A stretch of 5,972 bases of DNA, from positions 1-5,972 of the forward strand of contig CAMVIL010000093.1 in assembly GCA_947167535.1 (NCBI GenBank), in the 5' to 3' direction. This DNA comes from an uncultured Ruminococcus sp. Lineage in GTDB: Bacteria > Bacillota > Clostridia > Oscillospirales > Ruminococcaceae. The position numbers were made by a program, and so were the translations under genes. Below the pieces are notes generated by a model, which was not told where the DNA came from, searched no databases, and saw only the letters and a program-made list of their open reading frames with translations. Each line of letters begins with the position of its first letter. Position 1 is the first letter of the stretch. Shown here one piece after another: positions 1 through 4,895 of the stretch.

Positions 1-486
1 AAATATCTCGACCTCCCCTGATGATACTTTAGCCGATACCTGAGCAAACAGCGGCGTTGCAAAGGACGCGCACTTCGAGTAGGCGTTCAGGGTGTACATG
101 AATCCGTTCACGACATTGCTTATGTGCATCAGGATATAGACGGAATTGAATCCCAGATAGGCAATGCCGATAAGCGTCACGAATTTTACTCGATTCATGC
201 AGAACAGCGCGGCGATGGCTGTGAATGAAACGACCATGAATACCGTCGTGCCGTTTGTGATGTCATAGCTCCCCGAGAAGCTGCCGTTGGCAGAATTCAA
301 AAAAGCAGGAAGCATATATATCACCGAAAGGGAAGATATCATCGCGATGGCAAGCTGCACTATCGGGAAAAACGACAGCACAGGCGACTTTATGGTCATG
401 TCGATCGAAGGATGAAATGAGATGCCGTTTTTCAGCGTTATCCTTGTCCTTTTCTCTGATCTGTTTTGTTTTATCTCTTTTTTCAT
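1..486 (-). CDS. Multi-pass membrane protein, N-terminal part (probable transglutaminase-like partner of MoxR/DUF58)
   Basis: An open frame reads from ATG at 486 without a stop to the left edge, giving 162 residues; the C-terminal part is outside the window. The start is supported by an AAAAGGAAC ribosome binding site at 491-499. The protein opens with a basic cytoplasmic segment rich in K and R (residues 1-20). Hydrophobic helices follow at about 39-62, 81-97 and 102-122, with a short polar loop of S, G and N residues between the first two. Nothing catalytic is visible in this part. It lies 33 bases after the DUF58 gene on the same strand. In many bacteria the gene after MoxR and DUF58 encodes a membrane protein with an extracytoplasmic transglutaminase-like domain (TgpA type), so that identity is inferred from position and topology only. 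Another operon-specific membrane protein of unknown function is possible. That it is a real coding sequence is well supported; the family is not. Confidence 0.75.
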   Translation of the reverse strand, partial: MKKEIKQNRSEKRTRITLKNGISFHPSIDMTIKSPVLSFFPIVQLAIAMISSLSVIYMLPAFLNSANGSFSGSYDITNGTTVFMVVSFTAIAALFCMNRVKFVTLIGIAYLGFNSVYILMHISNVVNGFMYTLNAYSKCASFATPLFAQVSAKVSSGEVEIF

Positions 487-490
487 TTTG

Positions 491-499
491 GTTCCTTTT
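491..499 (-). promoter_or_regulatory. Ribosome binding site for the truncated membrane-protein gene
   Basis: On the minus strand AAAAGGAAC stands about six bases before the ATG at 486. It lies inside the 33-base gap after the DUF58 stop codon. It fixes the start of a gene that has no visible end in the window. Confidence 0.6.
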
Positions 500-519
500 G
501 TAAGGCTTGTATTTTACGA

Positions 520-1710
520 TTATATTATAAGCTCCTCAACAGAGCGCGAGATGTTCCCGCAGTATACGGGTATCATCTCAATGTCCGTGTCGGGAAGCTC
601 GGGAGCAAAGCTCTCGTGGCAGCAGATGAGCGCCGTGTATCGGTAGGCAAGCCCGCTTGATTCGAGCTGTTCAGCAGCCGCCTGAGTAAACTCGCTGCAT
701 ATGTAAATGAGATGCCCGTACCGCTGAGTGACGTCAGCCCCCTCCGACAGCGAGTAGAGGGAAGTGTCCTTCTCCCTGCTGATCCCGCAGGAGAGCAGCA
801 GCATCGAGCTGTCAAGCGCCGTGGCTTCGTCAAAGACCACCGCCTGCTCGAGCTGCCCCGTCAGCGGACTGTAGGCCGCCGTGCGGTGCCTGATGTCGTT
901 CTCGCCAAGAAATGCCGACAGCGAAAGCGACAGCTGCAGTTCGGTATCGTATAACTCCTCGCCGTATGGATCCTTCTCGTTAATGTAAAAGTCGGTGACT
1001 ATCATGCAGCACTCTACCAGCGGCAGAGAGTAGTCTTTGACCATAAGCTCGTCCGTCTTTGCGGTAAGCTTCCAGTGTATCCTGCTGAGCCTGTCACCCT
1101 CGGCGTATTCTCTGATGCCGAAAATCTCGCTGGGATCGTCGCCCGGCTTGGTCTGAGAGAATTCATTGCTGTCCGAACCCAGCTCATTGTATGTGGATAT
1201 CGCGTTGTTCAGCGGCACAGCTTCGGGAAGTACCGTCACTTCGTATACCATCTGCGAGAATCGCTTCTTCGACAGTTTAAACCTGCTTATCCTGAGAAAG
1301 TCGTACATTTTTACCGACTTTACCCTGCACTCAACGACTCCGTAATGCACCGAACTGAATCCTGCAGTCAGCGTCTGAGTGTTCAGCGGGAAGATGGGCG
1401 TGCATATCTTCATTTTCTCTTCGCTTTTCCCCGCCCGCATTCGGTAGCATATGGTTATCTCTGCCATCGGTACGGGAATGAAGGAACGGTTGGTAATGAC
1501 AAGCTTCATCGGCACCGACTGTCCTGCCGCACACTTCTGTAAGTCTATCCTGAGCTCGGCCCTGATGCAGAGCTTTGCGATAAAATTCATAGCCGTCAGC
1601 ACAATGGGAAGCAGCACCGTAAAGGCACATATCATAAACGAGATGTTGCCGTCATAGAGTATATAGAAGAGTATGGTGATCACGAGTGTTGCCAGATAAA
1701 TAAATATCAT
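520..1710 (-). CDS. DUF58 family membrane-anchored protein
   Basis: This 396-residue protein has two hydrophobic helices at the N-terminus (about residues 1-18 and 24-46), followed by a beta-rich stretch to about residue 185. It then carries the DUF58 signature: G190-D-D-P, then REYAEGDRLSRIHWK at 200-214, then a conserved KD before the C-terminal half. That half resembles a von Willebrand A-like fold, but the expected first metal-site motif DxSxS appears as DFYIN (about residues 240-244), so metal binding there looks lost. The gene starts 12 bases after the moxR stop, with a GGGAG ribosome binding site directly following that TAA. DUF58 proteins are typically encoded beside MoxR ATPases, and the pair is thought to act together at the membrane on unknown clients. 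Length and domain order fit the family. Family assignment is firm; molecular function is unknown. Confidence 0.93.
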   Translation of the reverse strand: MIFIYLATLVITILFYILYDGNISFMICAFTVLLPIVLTAMNFIAKLCIRAELRIDLQKCAAGQSVPMKLVITNRSFIPVPMAEITICYRMRAGKSEEKMKICTPIFPLNTQTLTAGFSSVHYGVVECRVKSVKMYDFLRISRFKLSKKRFSQMVYEVTVLPEAVPLNNAISTYNELGSDSNEFSQTKPGDDPSEIFGIREYAEGDRLSRIHWKLTAKTDELMVKDYSLPLVECCMIVTDFYINEKDPYGEELYDTELQLSLSLSAFLGENDIRHRTAAYSPLTGQLEQAVVFDEATALDSSMLLLSCGISREKDTSLYSLSEGADVTQRYGHLIYICSEFTQAAAEQLESSGLAYRYTALICCHESFAPELPDTDIEMIPVYCGNISRSVEELII

Positions 1711-1722
1711 CGCGCCGCTCCC

Positions 1723-2691
1723 TTAACCCTTGACCTTGGGAACAGGTACCTGCTGGACAAGCTCCGCAATGACCTGCGGAATGGTGATGCCTGCTATCTT
1801 GGCTTTCTGGTTGAGCAGAAGCCTGTGCGCACAGACCTCGTTGATGCAGTAAAGCACATCATCGGGAATGGCGAAGCAGCGTCCGTTGAGAAGCGCTGTC
1901 GAGCGTGTCATTTTCAGCAGAGCTATCGAGCCTCTGGGAGAGAGTCCCAGCTTTAAGTAGCGGTTGTTTCTCGTAGCAGCCGAAAGCGAAGCGATGTACT
2001 CAAATATCGGTTCGGCAACGTAAATGTTGTCGGTAACGGCGATAGCCTTGGAAAGCTGTGCCGCAGAAGCAACGGGCTCTACACTGTCGATGGATACCTG
2101 CGAATGCTTTGCCCTAAGCATCGCGACTTCGTTCTGCACCGAAGGATACCCCATCGAGAGCCTAACGATGAATCTGTCCATCTGCGATTCGGGAAGCATC
2201 TGCGTGCCGATGGAGCCTATGGGATTCTGTGTCGCTATCACGATGTAAGGGTCGGGCATCGGATATGTTACACCGTCCACCGTCACCTTGCCCTCTTCCA
2301 TTACTTCAAGAAGCGCCGACTGCGTTTTTGAAGATGTACGGTTTATCTCGTCCGCTAAGAAGAGATTTGTCATAGCGGCGCCTTTTTTGTATACGGGTCT
2401 GTGGCTCTCGCGGTCAAGCACCATAAAGCCGGTGATGTCTGTGGGAAGCGCGTCGGGCGTAAACTGGACGCGCTTGTAATCAAGCGACAGCGCCTTGGAA
2501 AGCGCCACTGCAAGAGTCGTCTTTCCGACGCCGGGGATGTCCTCGATAAGAACGTGTCCCCCCGCGAGTATGGACAGCAGGACTTTGATTATGATATCGT
2601 CCTTGCCGATTATTACTTTTTTAACTTCGCGTATAACGCGGTTTGAAAGGTCAAGCACCTGTTTCTGGTCTGTTGTCAGCTCGTTTGCCAT
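1723..2691 (-). CDS. MoxR-family AAA+ ATPase
   Basis: This 322-residue soluble ATPase has a full set of AAA+ motifs. The Walker A loop is DIPGVGKTT (51-59), Walker B is LFLADEINR (110-118, D114 and E115), and sensor 1 lies in ATQNP (153-157, N156). MDRF (171-174) is the arginine-finger region, and sensor 2 is in LSPRG (250-254, R253). These motifs and the length are typical of the MoxR AAA_3 family and its lid domain. MoxR proteins are thought to be chaperone-like ATPases that remodel or load partners, often the DUF58/von Willebrand A protein encoded next door, as here. The ATG at 2691 is supported by AAAGGAG nine bases upstream. This is the first gene of the minus-strand operon, read from the sigma-A-type promoter at 2753-2781. 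No key residue appears missing. Its substrate cannot be told from sequence. Confidence 0.96.
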   Translation of the reverse strand: MANELTTDQKQVLDLSNRVIREVKKVIIGKDDIIIKVLLSILAGGHVLIEDIPGVGKTTLAVALSKALSLDYKRVQFTPDALPTDITGFMVLDRESHRPVYKKGAAMTNLFLADEINRTSSKTQSALLEVMEEGKVTVDGVTYPMPDPYIVIATQNPIGSIGTQMLPESQMDRFIVRLSMGYPSVQNEVAMLRAKHSQVSIDSVEPVASAAQLSKAIAVTDNIYVAEPIFEYIASLSAATRNNRYLKLGLSPRGSIALLKMTRSTALLNGRCFAIPDDVLYCINEVCAHRLLLNQKAKIAGITIPQVIAELVQQVPVPKVKG

Positions 2692-2700
2692 TATTAATGT

Positions 2701-2707
2701 CTCCTTT
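2701..2707 (-). promoter_or_regulatory. Ribosome binding site of moxR-type gene
   Basis: Minus-strand AAAGGAG lies nine bases before the ATG at 2691. It is a near-perfect Shine-Dalgarno sequence and confirms the start. Confidence 0.75.
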
Positions 2708-2752
2708 TGTGTTGGTTGGGGTGTCTCTGTAAATACAAACTAACCCAGTTTA

Positions 2753-2781
2753 ATTATATCACAATCGTTCCTCTATTGCAA
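2753..2781 (-). promoter_or_regulatory. Sigma-A-type promoter, extended -10, for the MoxR-DUF58 operon
   Basis: On the minus strand the -35 element TTGCAA (2776-2781, four of six to TTGACA) is followed by exactly 17 bases and a perfect TATAAT -10 (2753-2758). The -10 is preceded by TGA, giving the extended -10 form TGnTATAAT. Transcription would begin near 2746, leaving a leader of about 55 bases that holds the moxR ribosome binding site. The quality of the match suggests vegetative, fairly strong expression of the operon. It is predicted from sequence only. Confidence 0.75.
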
Positions 2782-2822
2782 GTATTCTGACAGGATATTT
2801 TAAATTTTTCCCGTATTTTCAG

Positions 2823-2851
2823 GCATATCACATAGCTTGTACACATAGATA
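2823..2851 (+). promoter_or_regulatory. Candidate sigma-E (mother-cell sporulation) promoter of spoIIIA
   Basis: GCATATC-type -35 (2823-2829, reading g-c-ATAT-c) fits six of seven positions of the Bacillus sigma-E consensus KMATATT. After 14 bases, CATAGATA (2844-2851) fits six of eight positions of the -10 consensus CATACAnT, counting the free position. Spacing is within the usual range, and the expected start near 2858 leaves a leader of about 32 bases. In B. subtilis the spoIIIA operon is transcribed by sigma-E, which makes the match more believable. The motifs are short and AT-rich, so a chance match remains possible. Confidence 0.5.
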
Positions 2852-2876
2852 TAGACCAGTCAGTAAATAACACACC

Positions 2877-2884
2877 GGAAGTGA
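2877..2884 (+). promoter_or_regulatory. Ribosome binding site that sets the spoIIIAA start
   Basis: GGAAGTGA differs at one base from GGAGGTGA, the full complement of the 16S tail, and lies five bases before ATG 2890. An in-frame GTG at 2881 lies inside this site and so could hardly be initiated from it. The ATG is therefore preferred. Confidence 0.7.
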
Positions 2885-2889
2885 TAAAA

Positions 2890-3813
2890 ATGAATGAACA
2901 AATGCGCTTGAAATACGCGTCCGAACTTCTTTCGGACAGGCTGAAAGACTGCCTCTACACCATCTCCGCAGCCGAACGAGAGAGCATCTCCGAGCTGAGA
3001 CTAAGACGCGGCAGATATTTTTCTGCGGTGCTTTTCGGCAGGGAATACTTCGTTACCCACGACGGCAAGCTTATGAACAGCCCTCTTAACGCGGCAGAAG
3101 TTACCCCGCAGGATATCGACATAACTTACGTCCGCGCCTTCAAAGGCTCGGTCCACGCCTACCCCCGCGAACAGTCGGAGGGCTACATCACGACCCGCGG
3201 CGGAAACAGGATAGGTTTCTGCGGTACTGCCGTGGTGGATAAATCCAGCGGTGAGGTCACAACGGTCAAGAAGATCTCCTCGCTGAATATCCGCATCGCC
3301 AGAGAAGTCACCGACTGCGCCCGCCCGATCTATGACCGCGCATTCGATAACGGACTGACGTCCCTCATTATCTGCTCCCCGCCCTGCGGAGGAAAGACTA
3401 CCGTGCTCCGTGACCTCAGCCGACTGCTCGGCATGGAGCATCGAGTCGCCCTGATAGACGAACGCGGAGAGCTTGCCTGCTCGGAAGAGGGTATCCCGCA
3501 GAACGATGTCGGCGCACATACCGACGTTTTCGACTGCTATCCCCGCCGTCAGGCGATAGTCACCGCCGTCCGCACCATGTCTCCCGAAGTGCTTGTCTGC
3601 GACGAGATAGGCTCCAAAAGCGACCTCGATGCCCTCGAATACGCCCTCGACTCGGGAGTGAAACTTATATGCAGCTGCCACGCGGGAAGCTTCGACGAGC
3701 TGAAAAATCGCCCAGCCCCCGCAAGGCTTATCAAGGACAAGGTGCTGTCCTGCGCCGCAATACTTGGCACAGGCAGCAGCTGCGGCAGGCTGAAGGAGTT
3801 CTATAAGCTGTGA
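2890..3813 (+). CDS. spoIIIAA: Stage III sporulation protein AA, secretion-type ATPase
   Basis: From ATG 2890 the protein has 307 residues, matching the length I recall for B. subtilis SpoIIIAA. An N-terminal domain carries the family signature GYITTRGGNRIGFCG (98-112). The ATPase core follows, with Walker A SPPCGGKTT (163-171, K169), an aspartate-box-like LIDERGE (188-194), Walker B VLVCDEIG (234-241, D238 and E239) and a late CHAG motif near 263-266. SpoIIIAA resembles type II/IV secretion ATPases. It acts on the mother-cell side of the engulfed forespore to power the SpoIIIA-SpoIIQ channel, and in B. subtilis ATP hydrolysis is needed for sporulation. It is first in the operon, behind a candidate sigma-E promoter, and its TGA overlaps the GTG start of spoIIIAB. 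An in-frame GTG at 2881 would add three residues but lies within the ribosome binding site. No motif is missing. Confidence 0.96.
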   Translation: MNEQMRLKYASELLSDRLKDCLYTISAAERESISELRLRRGRYFSAVLFGREYFVTHDGKLMNSPLNAAEVTPQDIDITYVRAFKGSVHAYPREQSEGYITTRGGNRIGFCGTAVVDKSSGEVTTVKKISSLNIRIAREVTDCARPIYDRAFDNGLTSLIICSPPCGGKTTVLRDLSRLLGMEHRVALIDERGELACSEEGIPQNDVGAHTDVFDCYPRRQAIVTAVRTMSPEVLVCDEIGSKSDLDALEYALDSGVKLICSCHAGSFDELKNRPAPARLIKDKVLSCAAILGTGSSCGRLKEFYKL

Positions 3814-4298
3814 GCGCGGCACTGTTTCTCGGAAGCGGGCTTGTTATACTCTTCGGCGCGGCGGCGGGGAGAGCCTGCGGAGAATATGTGATGAACCGCT
3901 GCCGCACGGCTGAGCTTGCCGCCGAAATGCTCGGCAGTATGCTGCTGATGCTGGAATACGAACAGCCCACCGTCGATGAAATGCTCTCGCGTATCGCTGT
4001 GCCCAAGGGATACGCGCCCGAGTTTATCCGCTGTGCCGCCAACGGCAGACAAGCAGTCCTCGACTGCCTTTCGGATAACCGCGACGATATGTATGAACCC
4101 GACCGCAGACGCCTCGAAACGCTCTTCACAGAGCTGGGCTCTGCCGATAAAGCCGCCGAACAGCTCAGGCTCTCGGCAGCACTTGAGTATTTCAGGGTAC
4201 GCGCTAAGACGCTGCTCCCGAAGGCGGAATCAACTGGCAAGCTTTGCCGAAGTCTGGGACTCATAGGCGGCATATTATTAGTCGTTATATTGTTGTAG
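3810..4298 (+). CDS. spoIIIAB: Stage III sporulation protein AB
   Basis: This 162-residue protein is a little shorter than the B. subtilis homologue of about 171. It begins with a hydrophobic helix (about residues 3-20), continues through a long helical cytoplasmic part and ends in a second hydrophobic helix (about 147-162) that runs to the C-terminus. ELG near residue 108, followed by an acidic/Q-containing helix, matches the conserved centre of the family. SpoIIIAB resembles GspF-type platform proteins of type II secretion and is thought to work with the SpoIIIAA ATPase. The start is GTG 3810, overlapping the spoIIIAA stop by four bases (GTGA), with AAGGAG at 3793-3798, 11 bases upstream. 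That overlap implies translational coupling. The next in-frame ATG (3890) would remove the first membrane helix, so GTG is preferred. Confidence 0.93.
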   Translation: MSAALFLGSGLVILFGAAAGRACGEYVMNRCRTAELAAEMLGSMLLMLEYEQPTVDEMLSRIAVPKGYAPEFIRCAANGRQAVLDCLSDNRDDMYEPDRRRLETLFTELGSADKAAEQLRLSAALEYFRVRAKTLLPKAESTGKLCRSLGLIGGILLVVILL

Positions 4299-4308
4299 GA
4301 GTGGTTGC

Positions 4309-4503
4309 ATGGAACTTGAGCTTATCTTCAAGATAGCTGCGGTGGGGATAATAGTCGCGGTACTCGTGCAGCTGCTCAAGCGTGCCGAGCGCGACGAGCA
4401 GGCGATGATGACAACTCTTGCGGGACTTATCGTGGTGCTGATGATGATAATAGAAAGGATCGCCGAGCTTTTTGATACTATCAAGAGCTTGTTCTGGTTC
4501 TGA
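4309..4503 (+). CDS. spoIIIAC: Stage III sporulation protein AC
   Basis: This 64-residue membrane protein (about 68 in B. subtilis) has two hydrophobic helices, about residues 5-23 and 34-53. A charged loop, KRAERDEQ (24-31), lies between them. The ending FDTIKSLF is typical of the family. It is thought to be a small integral membrane component of the SpoIIIA complex in the outer forespore membrane, next to AD and AE. The ATG at 4309 follows a TAGGAGTGG ribosome binding site whose first three bases are the spoIIIAB stop codon, so translation of AC probably follows AB directly. The next gene begins one base after the TGA. Size, topology, motif and position all agree. Confidence 0.95.
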   Translation: MELELIFKIAAVGIIVAVLVQLLKRAERDEQAMMTTLAGLIVVLMMIIERIAELFDTIKSLFWF

Positions 4504-4504
4504 G

Positions 4505-4894
4505 ATGGATATGATAACGCTGACCGTCTTCTGCCTTGCAGTTTGTACGGCATTAAAGCTGGTGGGCTCGGTGAACGCAGAGATCAAGCAGCTGTGTACT
4601 GTGCTCGCAGTCTGCCTTATCGCGGGACGGTATTTTGAAAGCTTTCGGGATATATGCTCCGCCGTCAACGGACTCTTCACTCAGACGGGACTCGATTCCG
4701 ATTATCTCGGCATTATCATAAAGAGCCTTGGTATCTGCTATACCACTCAGATAGGCTGTGACTGCTGCCGTGACAGCGGCGAGGGAGCCCTTGCTTCTCA
4801 GCTGGAGCTTGCTGGCAAGGCGGCAATGATCCTGATAGCCCTGCCGCTGTTTGAAAACGCAGCGGATATAGTAAGCTCGCTCATGCAGGTGTGA
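4505..4894 (+). CDS. spoIIIAD: Stage III sporulation protein AD
   Basis: From ATG 4505 this is a 129-residue membrane protein (about 133 in B. subtilis). Hydrophobic segments lie at about 3-20, 27-42 and 97-112. The conserved core of the family is seen as RDSGEGALASQLELAGK (89-105). It belongs to the membrane part of the SpoIIIA complex. The start lies one base after the spoIIIAC TGA with only a weak Shine-Dalgarno, so expression is probably coupled to AC. A longer frame from 4472 would overlap AC by 32 bases and add 11 polar residues unlike the family start, so it is not favoured; ATG 4511 is also possible. The protein is unusually rich in cysteine, with nine residues including C85, C87 and C88 just before the conserved core. 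Confidence 0.93.
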   Translation: MDMITLTVFCLAVCTALKLVGSVNAEIKQLCTVLAVCLIAGRYFESFRDICSAVNGLFTQTGLDSDYLGIIIKSLGICYTTQIGCDCCRDSGEGALASQLELAGKAAMILIALPLFENAADIVSSLMQV

Positions 4895-4895
4895 A

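Larger units (their letters stand above)
2692..2889. other. Divergent intergenic regulatory region
   Basis: This 198-base AT-rich stretch separates the minus-strand MoxR operon from the plus-strand spoIIIA operon. It holds a sigma-A-type promoter facing left and a candidate sigma-E promoter facing right. Their -35 elements are separated by 41 bases, so the two could sit side by side without sharing core bases. I saw no tRNA, riboswitch-like structure or terminator. The only local symmetry is a weak 5-base stem, AAACT/AGTTT, at 2737-2751 near the moxR transcription start. A direct repeat of CACATAG at 2829-2835 and 2842-2848 overlaps the sigma-E candidate. Confidence 0.7.

Noticed and set aside
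422..660. Two small plus-strand open frames at the left
   Set aside because: They cover the antisense of the membrane-protein N-terminus and the end of the DUF58 gene. Both of those fit an operon with proper ribosome binding sites.
1075..1542. 155-codon plus-strand open frame opposite the DUF58 gene
   Set aside because: It shadows the DUF58 coding region. No ribosome binding site or domain was seen, and the DUF58 signature is on the other strand.
2737..2751. Possible hairpin AAACT-AACCC-AGTTT as a terminator or operator
   Set aside because: The 5-base AT-rich stem is too weak, has no following T-run, and sits at the moxR transcription start where a terminator makes no sense.
2881..2889. GTG start of spoIIIAA three codons upstream
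   Set aside because: The GTG is itself inside the GGAAGTGA ribosome binding site, leaving no room for initiation. ATG 2890 gives proper spacing and the usual family length.
3001..3822. 273-codon open frame on the minus strand, opposite spoIIIAA
   Set aside because: It lies fully antisense to a well-supported ATPase gene, has no ribosome binding site at its start, and encodes a low-complexity A/G/V/D-rich product typical of the reverse frame of GC-ending codons.
3731..4273. 180-codon minus-strand open frame opposite spoIIIAB
   Set aside because: Its serine-, alanine- and arginine-rich product has no recognisable domain. It is antisense to a gene with clear family match and operon position.
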